Below are positions 11,880-23,955 of a DNA stretch of 64,000 nt, one piece after another. How positions within the stretch are numbered: position 1 is the first letter of the stretch; every line of letters begins with the position of its first letter. Made by a program: the position numbers and the translations under genes. This DNA is from Siphonodentalium dalli (Eukaryota; Mollusca; Scaphopoda; Gadilida; Siphonodentaliidae), in NCBI GenBank assembly GCA_032622095.1, contig CP136066.1:197338816-197402815 (forward strand), written 5' to 3'. The notes beneath the pieces are model-generated. The model had not been told where the DNA came from. It saw only the letters and a list, made by a program, of their open reading frames with translations, and ran no database searches.

Positions 11880-12336
11880 GGGACATGACAATCTGCGGGA
11901 TGGGATGGGATATGGGACAAAACGACAATCTGCGGGACAGAATTTCAAATTGCGTGGGACGGCCGATATCTCGAGGAATACAAGGCGTAGGGGGCTCATT
12001 TTGGTGTCTAACGAAAGGTCCACACATATTAACCACGCCACTGACCGGACACCAGAAGTTGCATTATTTGATCGAAAACTGACCTAACAATGCTAACATG
12101 GGGTGGAATTTGGGATAGAATGACAATCTGCGGGACAGGATTTTCAAATTGCGTGGGACGGCCTATATCTCGAGGAATACAGCACGTAGAGGGCTCCTTT
12201 TGGTGTCTAACGAAAGGTCCATATTCGCCCTATCCACACATATTAACCACGCCACTGACCGGACACCGGACGTTACATTATTCGGTCGACAACTGACCTA
12301 ACATAAAATGCCACAAACACGAAAAACTGCGTTCGA
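11880..12336. repeat. Outer part of the left arm, two ~210-bp terminal repeats
   Basis: Two direct copies (near 11925 and 12120) contain gacaatctgcgggacag, then ttcaaattgcgtgggacgg, then atctcgaggaatac. The mirror copies lie at 22113-22575. The left arm lacks a short block (gccctatccacacat region, first copy) kept on the right and has an 8-bp insertion, so the arms have begun to diverge. Confidence 0.85.
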
Positions 12337-12468
12337 CATTAATGTTTAGAATTTAGATTTCTCGATGAATACGCTAGCAAACAGCAAGTTTTAGGTATCA
12401 AATAACGCAATGGAATACTGTGCATTCGTTTTTAGCTACAATATGGCTGTTTTAGTGCGAATATTGTA

Positions 12469-12696
12469 ATGGCGAACACGCAAACAGGCGCCGATAAAAC
12501 AGCTAAAAAAAGACTCGATGTTTACAATTACAGGATCGATTTCAGCTGGTATATTCAATATGATGGGGCGTATAGTATATCAAAATGTAGGAGTAGACAC
12601 AGGGAATGTGTTTTTTTAAATGGGTCCCACCAGGCGGTGAAATTGTTGCAGAAATTCGCTCCAAGATATTCGCACTTATTTTTATTTCAGTTGTGA
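12469..12696 (+). CDS. 75-residue open frame in foldback left arm, hypothetical
   Basis: It starts MANTQTGADKTAKKRL and ends LLQKFAPRYSHLFLFQL, from ATG to TGA. The mirror copy at 15891-16118 on the minus strand is also open over all 75 codons, with about ten differing residues and no stop or indel. I recognise no domain. It may be a remnant of a transposase exon or chance conservation between arms of recent common origin. The sequence tttatttcag just before the stop resembles a splice acceptor. Confidence 0.2.
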   Translation: MANTQTGADKTAKKRLDVYNYRIDFSWYIQYDGAYSISKCRSRHRECVFLNGSHQAVKLLQKFAPRYSHLFLFQL

Positions 12697-12899
12697 CTAA
12701 AAGCCCAGATGCCGGAGGCGGCGACTAAAAGCCAAGTTACAAAATAGATCAACTGGTTTGAACGAATGAAAATGTCAATGGTAAGACTATTCAAAAGAAA
12801 GAATATTCAAATCAAATAGTGTTTATAGACTTAAAAACATATGTGTCCGCCATTCATATGCGGTGGAGCTGGGACTAATATATGTTATATTAGTCCCAG

Positions 12900-14566
12900 G
12901 GTGGAGGTGCTCATATTATCTGCCAGTCATACGCGGGGGAGGTTCTCATTTGAATATATTATCTGCCGGTCATACGCGGTGGAGGTTCGTATTATCCGCC
13001 GGTCATACGCGAGGGAAGTTATCATATTATCCTCCGGTCATACGCGGGGGAGGTTCTGATATGAACATATTATCCGCCGGTCATACGCGGTGGAGGTTCA
13101 TATTATCCACCGGTCATACGCGAGGGAGGTTCTCATATTATCCTCCGGTCATACGTTGGGGAGTTTCTCATATGAACATATTATCCGCCGGTCATACGCG
13201 AGGGAGGTTCTCATATTATCCACATGTCATATGCGAGGGATGTTCTCATATTATCCTCCGGTGTTACGTAGGGGAGGTTCTCGTATGAACATATTATCCG
13301 CCGGAAATACGCGGTGGAGGTTCATATTATCCGCCGGTCATACGCGAGGGAGGTTCTCATATTATCCTCCGGTCATACGTGGGGGAGGTTCTGATATGAA
13401 CATATTATCCGTCGGTCATACGCAGTGGAGGTTCATATTATCCACCGGACATATGCAGGGGAGGTTCTCATATGAACATATTATCCGCCGGTCATACGCG
13501 GTGGAGGTTCTCATATGAATATATTATCTGCCGGTCATACGCGGTGGAGGTTCGTATTATCCGCCGGTCATACGCGAGGGAAGTTCTCATATTATCCTCC
13601 GGTCATACGCGGGGGAGGTTCTGATATGAACATATTATCCGCCGGTCATACGCGGTGGAGGTTCATATTATCCACCGGTCATACGCGAGGGAGGTTCTCA
13701 TATTATCCTCCGGTCATACGTTGGGGAGTTTCTCATATGAACATATTATCCGCCGGTCATACGCGAGGGAGGTTCTCATATTATCCACCTGTCATATGCG
13801 AGGGAGGTTCTCATATTATCCTCCGGTGTTACGTAGGGGAGGTTCTCGTATGAACATATTATCCGCCGGAAATACGCGGTGGAGGTTCATATTATCCGCC
13901 GGTCATACGCGAGGGAGGTTCTCATATTATCCTCCGGTCATACGTGGGGGAGGTTCTGATATGAACATATTATCCGCCGGTCATACGCAGTGGAGGTTCA
14001 TATTATCCACCGGACATATGTAGGGGAGGTTCTCATATGAACATATTATCCGCCGGTCATACGCGGTGGAGGTTCTCATATGAACATATTATCCGCCGGT
14101 CAAATGCGAGGGAGTTTCTCATATTATCCTCCAGTCATACTTGGGGAAGTTCTCATATTATCATCCGGTCATATGTGGGGGAGGTTCTCATATGAACATA
14201 TTATCCACCGGGCATAAGCTGTGGAGGTTCTCATATGAACATATTATCCACCGGTCATACGCAAGGGATGTTCCCATATTATCCTCCGGTCATACATTGG
14301 GGAGGTTATCATATGAACATATTATCCGCCGGTCATACGCGAGGGAGGTTCTCATATATGAACATATTATCCGCCGGTCATACGCGGGGGAGGTTCTCAT
14401 ATGAACATATTATCCGCTGGTCATACGCAAGGGAGGTTCTCATATTATCCTCCGGTCATACATAGGGGAGGTTCTCATATGAATATATTATCCGCCGGTC
14501 ATACGCGGTGGAGGTTCATATTATCCGCCGGTCATACGCGAGGGGGGTTCTCATATTACCTCAAAT
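12900..14566. repeat. 35/43-bp tandem array, left arm of nested foldback
   Basis: The core is attatccgccggtcatacgc then ggtggaggttct. Units are about 35 bp, or 43 bp where atgaacat is added. Variants alternate in longer blocks: 13040-13340 and 13600-13880 are nearly the same. The period is not a multiple of three, so the long periodic open frames are fortuitous. Confidence 0.9.
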
Positions 14567-15745
14567 CAAATGAGGATAATATGAGAACCTCCACCGCGTA
14601 TGATCGGCATATGATATGTTCATATGCAAAACCCCCCGCGTATGACCGGCGTATGATATGAGAACCTCCCTTGCGTATGACTGGCAGATAATATAAACCT
14701 CCACCGCGTATGACCGTCAGATGATATTTTCATATGAGAACCTCCCCCGCATATGACCAGCAGTTAATATGAGAACCTTCCTTGCGTATGACCATCGGAT
14801 AATATAAACCTCCACCGCGTATGACCGGCGGATAATATGACAACCTCCCCCGCATTTGACCGGCGGATAATATGCTCATATGAGAACCTCCCCGCGTATG
14901 ACCGGTGGATAATATGTTCATATGAGAACCTCCCTCGCGTATGACCGGCGGATAATATGTTCACATGAGAACCTCCCAAACATATGACCGGAGGATAATA
15001 TGAGAACCTCCCTCGCGTATGACCAGTGAATCATATGTTCATATGAGAACCTCCACCGCTTTTGACCAGTGAATAATATGTTCATATGAGAACCTCCCCC
15101 ACGTATGACCGGAGGATAATATGAGAACCCCCCTCGCGTATGACCGGTGGATAATATGAGAACCTCCCTCGCATATGACCGGCGGATAATATGTTCATAT
15201 GAGAACTGCCCCTACGTATGACCGGTGGATAATATGAACCTCCACCGCGTATGACCGGCGGATAATATGTTCATATCAGAACCTCCCCCACGTATGACCG
15301 GAGGATAATATGAGAACCTCCCTCGCGTATGACCGGCGGATAATATGAACCTCCACCGCATATTACCGGCGGATAATATGTTCATATAAGAACCTCCCCT
15401 ACGTATGACCGGAGGATAATATGAGAACCTCCCTCGCGTATGACCGGTGGATAATATGAGAACCTCCCTCGTGTATGACCGGTGGATAATATGTTCATAT
15501 GAGAACCTCCCCCAACGTATGACCGGAGGATAATATGAGAACCTCCCTCGCGTATGACCGGTGGATAATATGAACCTCCACCGCGTATGACCGGCGGATA
15601 ATATGTTCATATCAGAACCTCCCCCGCGTATGACCGGATGATAATATGAGAAATACCCTAGCGTATGACCGGCGGATAATATGAACCTCCCCCGCGTATG
15701 ACTGGCAGATAATATGAGAACCTCCACCGCATATGAATGGCGGAC
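14567..15745. repeat. 35/43-bp tandem array, right arm of nested foldback
   Basis: This is the inverted counterpart of 12900-14566, about 500 bp shorter, so copy number has changed independently. The centre near 14567 is a small palindrome (cctcaaatcaaatgagg). Confidence 0.9.
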
Positions 15746-15890
15746 ACATAAGTTTTTAAGTCTATAAACACTATTTGATTTGAATATTCTTTTGAATAGT
15801 CTTACCATTGACATATTCGTTCGTTCAAACCAGTTGATCTATTTTGTAAATTGGCTTTTAGTCGCCGGGCTCCGGCATCTGGGTTTTTAG

Positions 15891-16118
15891 TCACAACTGA
15901 AATAAAAATAAGTGCGAATATCTTGGAGCGAATTTCTGCAACAGTTTCACCGCCTGGTGGACCCATTTAAAAAAAATACATTCCCTGTGTCTAATTCTAC
16001 ATTTTGATATACTATACGTCCCATTATATTGAATATACCAGCTGAAATCGATCCTGTAATTGTAAACATCGAGTCTATTTTTAACTGTTTTATCGGCGCG
16101 TGTTTGCGTGTTCGCCAT
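15891..16118 (-). CDS. 75-residue open frame in foldback right arm, hypothetical
   Basis: Mirror copy of the frame at 12469-12696, starting MANTQTRADKTVKNRL and ending in the same LLQKFAPRYSHLFLFQL. It is intact from ATG to TGA. No domain is recognised, and its function, if any, is unknown. Confidence 0.2.
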   Translation of the reverse strand: MANTQTRADKTVKNRLDVYNYRIDFSWYIQYNGTYSISKCRIRHRECIFFKWVHQAVKLLQKFAPRYSHLFLFQL

Positions 16119-16250
16119 TACAATATTCGCACTAAAACAGCCATATTGTAGCTAATAACGAATGCACAGTATTCCATTGCGTTATTTGATACCTAAAACT
16201 TGCTGTTTGCTAGCATATTCATCGATAAATCTAAATTCTAAACATTAATG

Positions 16251-16329
16251 GGCTAGGTCTTCATGTAAGACGCACGAAATCATATATATTTCTCCATATA
16301 TATTATCGACACGGATATGTATATATATG

Positions 16330-16361
<32 letters not shown>

Positions 16362-18448
16362 TACTATATGTATATATATATATTTAATATATATATATAC
16401 TATATGTATATATATATATATTTAATATATATATGTATAGATATATGGATACGTAGGACACACCAACACCGCCATGCACAAGTATGGTTACTGTGTGCTG
16501 AAGTATCCCAGAACCCAGTTCTATATGTGTGTGCCATATACATATATATTCGTTTATACTCTGCCCAGGGCACACCGACACCGCCACATGCCCGTATATA
16601 CCGTGTGCTTTATGTACATATACATATATATTCGTTTATACTCTGCCCAGGACACACCGACACCGACAGTATATATACCCGTCCGTACTCTGCCCAGGGC
16701 ACACCGACACCGCCACATGCCTGTATAGTGGAGTAGATTAAGTAAAAATTTCAAGGCAATTGTTCAAATTGTGACTAAAGCATGAAACTTTGCACATATG
16801 TACATATTCACACACTTATTGATATTAGATATGGAGCCACGCTGAAATTTAACTTTAACTCCTCTTTCAAGGGGTTTTCCAAAGTTAAAGAGCGTTTCGT
16901 GATTAAATAAGTTATTCAATATCGCAATTAATCCTACCATGAAATATGCGAATTAAAATTAGTCATATAGGTAGGTATGACTCTGAGAGATATGATGCCA
17001 CATGTGTAGGGTAAAGCTGGAACTCCCCGTCCAAGACGGCCGTCAAAATGGCAGCTGAAAGAGGAAATTTGACGTTTTTTCACTAATATCTTCTAGATCA
17101 GGTTCGCTGTATGGAACTGGTTTGGAGATGGGACTTTATTTTGTATTGTTCGTGTTAACTGATCATTAGAGCAATGAAATATGCCATTCGTGTGATTCAA
17201 GTCCCTTCCGATCCCTCAATAATTCGATTATACAGAACTCGGTATGACATTTCACCGAAAATCACCGTTAGGATTCTAGTCATATTTTAACAAGAAATTG
17301 ACAGAACTGTGCAAATTAAGTGAGGCATACAATTAATTACGAATATTTGAACTCAATCAACAAAAATTGTCACTTTGTCGGAAAATGGCTGCCAAAATGG
17401 CGGCCAAAACCTGGAAAATGGTAAATATTGCCCCAGCATGCCATGTAATCGCTTACAAGTTGTGATTGACGAATACAATTGGCTATGCTGTCTACATTAT
17501 ATTTTAGCATTTTTGATGCACATTTGTTAAGTGTTACTAATGTAACCAATGACATTGCCAGAATTATTGGATTTTTATATCACAAGCTTGACATCAAAAT
17601 TGGCAAAAATTTACTTTTCGAGTCTGGACCATTAATTCAAGTAAATGGGACTATCTTTGGTATCAAAGATGTTTATTGTTTTTGGTCTGTCTTAAATGCG
17701 TCACACTAATGTGTTTTAAGACAACATTACTCAAGATGGCTTCCAAAATGGCAACCACATTTGGTAATTTTGTTTTACATATATCCCGAGTAGTATTCTC
17801 TGTTCCCAAGAGTTAGCAAATTGTAACTCACTTGGTTAGTAACCATATTACTTAATCCACTGACTACTACGTGTTTCATTCTCGTTGTCCCTGTACCTTC
17901 TGGGGCATGATTAATTCATTTAAATGATGTACTGTAGTGTGGACTTTTGCCAAAAATGTCTTTTGGGACTCTGGCCATATATTTTAACGGAAAAGGCAGA
18001 ATGTCTAAACGGAACAGAGTGAAACCATATTAGCATAAAAAATCAACTTAATTATATGGTGTATATCAAAATGGTAGCCAGGGAGTTATTGTATGGTCAT
18101 GAATGGTGCGAAGGAGTAGCCTATACGGTGATGGGGTGGTGTGTCCATGGTGAGATATATATGTATACAAGGGGTGATTGTATGGTCATGTGTGAGGTGA
18201 TTAGCTATACAAGGATTATGTGTATGGTTATTGGAGTGGTGTATTCCGTATAGTACAGTAGGTAGTCATTGTATGTCTCTTTTTTTCGGTCTATAGCATG
18301 ACATTAACCAATGCCCGTGTGATTTGACTTCTGAAAGTTTGAGGCGTTGGCAACATTTCACTGATTGAGTGATTGTACCACATTGTTTTGTGGTACAATT
18401 CCGAATATCTAGGGTGACACTCCATAGTTTCGAATGATCAGTAGGGGT
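16251..18448. repeat. Inner part of outer foldback left arm
   Basis: It pairs with 19889-22104. It holds, in order, a (TA)n tract (16310-16445), three units with a ctctgcccagg core (16450-16735), a segment with the paired ccaaaatggc motif spaced ~355 bp (17035, 17390, 17745), and a G/T-rich segment (18060-18260). A 76-codon frame (17479-17709) is open in both arms, but the arms are almost identical, so this is no evidence of coding. Confidence 0.85.
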
Positions 18449-19888
18449 GATTTTATAGATATCAAGTGCTAGTGGTTTCTGGCACCATTCATGTGGTATG
18501 TATATTAAGACAAGGTGGGATATGAATTTGTGTAATTTTAGAAGGTGTTCTAGACTGATGAAAAAAATAAGTGCATGTGACCTTGACCCCACCCATAGAC
18601 AGCATTAGCGTTTTCTGCGAAACAGTGGCTCTAGATACTGGGTATTTTTAACGGCGAAAGTCTGAAATTTTTTCACATTGATGTTGGAAGCCAGAGGCCT
18701 TTAAACCAACATAGGTGACCATGCTTGAAAAAATCTGGTATTCGTGCCCCTTGGGTATGAAAATGCAATATTTTGTTCATTTTTTGAATAAAAATCACAT
18801 TTTTAATCAAAAGATCAAGGGCCATAACTATTGATAGCCTATATATTATGGAAATTATGTATCAAATTCTGAATGCCTATTCTGTACTAATTTCAGCCAT
18901 ATATATATTGTCTATATGGTTTGGGATCATAATCCAGATAAATTTCAATGAATCTATGGGCCCCCTATTTTTGGGCCCTTTCCTGTTGAAACTGTGGAGT
19001 GTCACCTAGAATTGTACCACAAAACGACGTTCGTGTCTCCATGGGAATACATGATATTGACCAATCAGGACGAGCCTTTTATGTAGGTTTAGGCAAGGTC
19101 GTATTACAAGTATATATATATATATATAGTGACTGTATGGTAATGTGTGGGATATACATGCCTACATTGGGTGACTATTGTCACGGATGGGTGTATATGT
19201 ATGCATATGTTGGCTGTATGATCACGTATGGGACTGCGGGTGTATGCATATATAGGGAGTGGTTGTATGCTTATGTGCAATGTATATAGGTGTACATGGA
19301 ATGACTGTATCATGATTGTTGAAGTGTACATGCATACCTGGAGCATAGCTGGATGGTCGTTGGTGGTGTATGGGTATATATGAAGTGCCCATGTGGTCAT
19401 GGTTGCATGGTCATGGTTGCATATGTGATGTATATGCATCTCTGCCATATTACGTTATGGTGTGTAATGTTATGTATATTACGTGATGTCATTGATGAAC
19501 AATGGGGAGCCTCGACCTGAATTATATTCCTAATAGGTGTATTACCGCATATTATGTTAAAGGGACACAATGCATTATGTGTGAATAAAGGGAGACAATG
19601 CGCTGGCAATGCGTGAATGTTAAAGGGACGGCACTTTCGGTATGATAATGTTAAAGCGACATGAGGTACTCATAAGGACACTCGGCACTCACTTTGGGTG
19701 AGTGTTAAAGGGACACACGGCACTCGCAGTGGGTGCAAGTTAAAAGGACACACAACAAAATTTTACGTGAACGAGATGCGTATGGAACGTACCATACATA
19801 TTTGTAAATATGGAACAGCAATAACACTGTACTTCTGGGAACAAGCATGTAATAAATGACATAGGGGTTAATGTTTCTTGTCCCCACA
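18449..19888. other. Loop between the outer foldback arms
   Basis: This 1.44-kb spacer has no inverted partner. It contains an extra partial copy of arm sequence near 18985-19035 (gtggagtgtcacctagaatt), a TG-rich degenerate stretch (19110-19460) and a few degenerate ttaaagggacac units (19555-19755). I see no transposase motif. Confidence 0.6.
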
Positions 19889-21948
19889 TTCGAAACTATG
19901 GAGTGTCACCCTAGATATTCGGAATTGTACCACAAAAAAATGTGGTACAATCACTCAATCAGTGAAATGTTGCCAACGCCTCAAACTTTCAGAAGTCAAA
20001 TCACACGGGCATTGGTTAATGTCATGCTATAGACCGAAGAAAGAGACATACAATGACTACCTACTGTACTATACTGAATACACCACTCCAATAACCATAC
20101 ATATAATCCTTGTATAGCTAATCACCTCACACATGACCATACAGTCACCCCTTGTATACATATACATCTCACCATGGACACACCACCCCATCACCGTATA
20201 GGCTACTCCTTCGCACCATTCATGACCATAACTCCCTGGCTAAGATTTTGATATACACCATATAATTAAGTTGATTTTTATGCTAATATGGTTTCACTCT
20301 GTTCCGTTTAGACATTCTGCCTTTTTCCGTTAAAATATATGGCCAGAGTCCCAAAAGACATTTTTGGCAAAAGTCCACAATACAGTACATCATTTAAATG
20401 AATTAATCATGCCCCAGAAGGTACAGGGACAACGAGAATGAAACACGTAGTAGTCAGTGGATTAAGTAATATGGTTACTAACCAAGTGAGTTACAATTTG
20501 CTAACTCTTGGGAACAGAGAATACTACTCGGGATATATGTAAAACAAAATTACCAAATGTGGTTGCCATTTTGGAAGCCATCCTGAGTAATGTTGTCTTA
20601 AAACACATTAGTGTGACGCATTTAAGACAGACCAAAAACAATAAACATCTTTGATACCAAAGATAGTCCCATTTACTTGAATTAATGGTCCAGACTCGAA
20701 AAGTAAATTTTTGCCAATTTTGATGTCAAGCTTGTGATATAAAAATCCAATAATTCTGGCAATGTCATTGGTTACATTAGTAACACTTAACAAATGTGCA
20801 TCAAAAATGCTAAAATTAAATGTAGACAGCATAGCCAATTGTATTCGTCAATCACAACTTGTAAGCGATTACATGGCATGCTGGGGCAATATTTACCATT
20901 TTCCAGGTTTTGGCCGCCATTTTGGCAGCCATTTTCCGACAAAGTGACAATTTTTGTTGATTGAGTTCAAATATTCGTAATTAATTGTATGCCTCACTTA
21001 ATTTGCACAGTTCTGTCAATTTCTTGTTAAAATATGACTAGAATCCTAACGGTGATTTTCGGTGAAATGTCATACCGAGTTCTGTATAATCGAATTATTG
21101 AGGGATCGGAAGGGACTGGAATCACACGAATGGCATATTTCATTGCTCTAATGATCAGTTAACACGAACAATACAAAATAAAGTCCCATCTCCAAACCAG
21201 TTCCATACAGCGAACCTGATCTAGAAGATATTAGTGAAAAAACGTCAAATTTCCTCTTTCAGCTGCCATTTTGACGGCCGTCTTGGACGGGGAGTTCCAG
21301 CTTTACCCTACACATGTGGCATCATATCTCTCAGAGTCATACCTACCTATATGACTAATTTTAATTCGCATATTTCATGGTAGGATTAATTGCGATATTG
21401 AATAACTTATTTAATCACGAAACGCTCTTTAAATTTGGAAAACCCCTTAAAAGAGGGGTTAAAGTTAAATTTCAGTGTGGCTCCATATCTAATATCAATA
21501 AGTGTGTGAATATGTACATATGTGCAAAGTTTCATGCTTTAGTCACAATTTGAACAATTGCCTTGAAATGTTTACTTAATCTACTCCACTATACAGGCAT
21601 GTGGCGGTGTCGGTGTGCCCTGGGCAGAGTACGAACGGGTATATATACTGTCGGTGTCGGTGTGTCCTGGTCAGAGTATAAACGAATATATATGTATATG
21701 TACATAAAGCACACGGTATATACGGGCATGTGGCGGTGTCGGTGTGCCCTGGGCAGAGTATAAACGAATATATATGTATATGGCACACACATATAGAGCT
21801 GGGTTCTGGGATACTTCAGCACACAGTAACCATACTTGCGCATGGCGGTGTCGGTGTGTCCTACGTATCCATATATCTATACATATATATATATTAAATA
21901 TAGTATATATATATATATTAAATATATATATATATATATATACATATA

Positions 21949-21997
<49 letters not shown>

Positions 21998-22575
21998 TAG
22001 ATATATATATATATATATATACATACATATATATACATATCCGTGTCGATAATATATATGGAGAAATATATATGATTTCGTGCGTCTTACATGAAGACCT
22101 AGCCCATTAATGTCGAACGCAGTTTTTCGTGTTTGTGGCATTTTATGTTAGGTCAGTTGTCGACCGAATAATGTAACTTCCGGTATCCGGTCAGTGGCGT
22201 GGTTAATATATGTGGATAGGGCGAATGTGGACCTTTCGTTAGACACCAAAATGAGCCCTCTACGTGCTGTATTCCTCGAGATATCGGCCGTCCCACGCAA
22301 TTTGAAAATCCTGTCCCGCAGATTGTCATTCTATCCCAAATTCCACCCCATGTTAGGTCAGTTGTCGATCAAATAATGCAATTTCTGGTGTCCGGTCAGT
22401 GGCGGGGTTAATATGTGTGGATAGGGCGAAAGTGGGCCTTTCGTTAGACACCAAAATGAGCCCCCTACGCCTTGTATTCCTCGAGATATCGGCCGTCCCA
22501 CGCAATTTGAAATTCTGTCCCGCAGATTGTCGTTTTGTCCCATATCCCATCCCATCCCGCAGATTGTCATGTCCC
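19889..22575. repeat. Right arm of outer foldback
   Basis: Inverted copy of the left arm without the nested element. Mirrored spans such as 17461-17700 against 20600-20860 differ at only a few bases. The (TA)n tract is longer here (21885-22045). The empty target cattaatg is at 22105-22112. Confidence 0.88.
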
Positions 22576-22641
22576 GCTGATTGGCTGAATAATACAATAC
22601 TTATTATTTGTTTTCCGCATGTCACCTGACTAGCTATTGTT

Positions 22642-22649
22642 TATAAATA
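22642..22649 (+). promoter_or_regulatory. Candidate TATA box
   Basis: TATAAATA lies 34 bp before the ATG of the candidate P-loop exon and 66 bp after the end of the large foldback. It fits a core promoter with a very short 5' UTR, but AT-rich DNA gives such matches by chance. Confidence 0.35.
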
Positions 22650-22675
22650 AGACTGTATGCTATTTGTTATCAAAG

Positions 22676-22774
22676 ATGGACGCCACCGTTATGACAACAC
22701 ACACTGTGTTTCTCACTGGACAGTCGGGCACAGGCGAATCCACTTGCCTCAACAAATGGTATTATGACATCAAA
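22676..22774 (+). CDS. Candidate first exon of a P-loop NTPase, possibly PIF1-like
   Basis: ATG opens 33 codons ending exactly at a consensus GTAAGT donor (22775), phase 0. The peptide contains VFLTGQSGTGESTCLNK. This matches the Walker A loop GxxGxGK[ST] except that the lysine is Glu (GAA, one transition from AAA). VFLTGxxGTGKS is typical of PIF1/RecD-type helicases. The missing lysine suggests a decayed or non-hydrolysing copy. I found no following exon. It could be a gene remnant, a fragment captured by a transposon, or chance. Confidence 0.35.
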
Positions 22775-23244
22775 GTAAGTGCATGGGATAGCTCTATGTA
22801 GCGCGCACTTCATCTAACTCGAAGTTGTAACCCGGAAGTAAATTCAAATTTCCCGCAAATAATCCACAAATAGCTCCGCCAATTGATGAATATCAATAAA
22901 TTCATTTCGCGCCCGATGGAATGCGATATACATTGTATTACCGATTATTATCCAATGTTTTCTCGTTGAAAACAGTTATTAATACCAAATATCGATAAAT
23001 TCAAGAAACGAAGGCACAAGGTTGCAAACTTCGCATATTAATAAGTTTGCTAACGTAAGTCTTCATACATTGTGCCGTTTATCCGAACAAAATCGGTGCA
23101 CATTAACTCCTTTTACGGCCGCATCGACAACTAATGGCTACTCAATGTCACCCACACAGTGGTGAGCGTTCAGAGTTAATAGTACATAAGTTTGTTACTA
23201 GCGCCTGTGGGTCAACCCACTGCCCCATTTTGAATATGGGCTCA
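22775..23244. other. No feature recognised
   Basis: AT-rich sequence after the candidate exon. I see no conserved block or repeat here. Confidence 0.4.
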
Positions 23245-23475
23245 AACACTCTCGACACTTTACATCGATTGGGCATGGTGGTATGTTGTATTGGAAGAGA
23301 CCAATGCAGCTTCCGCAAGTTTTGTTTCATGTGTTGTATTGGGATCTATATGGATGCTTATATATTGTTATTGTATTACTCTATAGTATTATTTTAGAGA
23401 CGACGATGGCAATGGTAATCATTCATATAACACGGTATTCTTCTTTTCACAATTATTATGTCAGGTACAGGTACA
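23245..23475 (+). repeat. Dispersed repeat related to the B-C palindrome
   Basis: It shares tttacatcgatt, then caatgcagcttcc, then cacaattattatgtcaggta with 31690-31870 plus 33630-33690, and inverted with 34950-35210. It is a third, diverged copy of that unit, outside the ASB cluster. Confidence 0.55.
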
Positions 23476-23955
23476 CACTATAAAGATGATCATAACAATC
23501 CATGTTAGTTTTAGGATTTAAATTAAAGTCAAATGATAACATCATGGTCAGTTAATTCTATTTCACTCTGATGTCCATATTATCCTAATATATATTACAT
23601 GCTGTGGCAACAGGCGTTGCTCGGGTAAAGAATTAGTAAATTATTAGTGCCTCTTGAACTCATTTAAATTAAATATTAGTCACCTGAGATAAACATCACC
23701 TACTGTATACACGTGCTCTCCCCATATAGAGTTACTTCTATCTTTTAAGTTAATAATACACGTTCGTTATTTCCAATCGTTAGTGCCCGTTTGAGACATC
23801 TGGTGTCAACAGCACATATCCCATGACACTTCCCGTGTCAAATTGCATCTGTGCCAATTTCCCCACTTATCTTGCGAGCTGACAATAAACGCTCTTCATT
23901 TATCATTATTGATTAATAGAGTAGTACTCCCCCTTTAATGCCCTGGAAATATAGC
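23476..23955. other. No feature recognised
   Basis: AT-rich. The only item of note is aaacgctcttcatt near 23886, close to the recurring ACGCTCTTTAT motif. Confidence 0.4.

Larger units (their letters stand above)
12345..16242. mobile_element. Nested 3.9-kb foldback element, TSD cattaatg
   Basis: The termini TTTAGAATTTAGATTT are inverted at both ends, flanked by cattaatg at 12337-12344 and 16243-16250. The mirror arm of the host element shows the uninterrupted target at 22105-22112, which proves the insertion and its limits. Because cattaatg is itself palindromic, a shorter TSD (attaat, ttaa or ta) cannot be excluded. Each arm has ~500-550 bp of unique sequence, then a 35/43-bp tandem array; the arms meet near 14567. 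The architecture matches Foldback-type elements. No transposase is visible. Confidence 0.85.
11880..22575. mobile_element. 10.7-kb foldback transposon, TSD gctgattg
   Basis: The termini are the perfect inverted 20-mer GGGACATGACAATCTGCGGG. They are flanked by the 8-bp direct repeat gctgattg at 11872-11879 and 22576-22583. The arms are about 2.7 kb each once the nested element is removed (11880-18448 with 19889-22575) and pair almost base for base, with a 1.44-kb loop. Without the nested element the transposon is about 6.8 kb. Each arm has two copies of a ~210-bp terminal unit. No transposase is visible, so it is probably non-autonomous. Long, repeat-bearing TIRs resemble Drosophila FB and Galileo elements; an 8-bp TSD fits hAT or P. 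The family is unresolved. Confidence 0.85.

Noticed and set aside
12841-15814. Long open frames with repeated NILSAGHTRxRF peptides
   Set aside because: They run through a 35/43-bp array whose period is not a multiple of three; the same peptides appear in several frames and in both arms.
17479-17709. 76-codon frame with a mirror copy at 20608-20838
   Set aside because: The foldback arms are almost identical, so the shared frame carries no evidence of selection, and no domain is recognisable.
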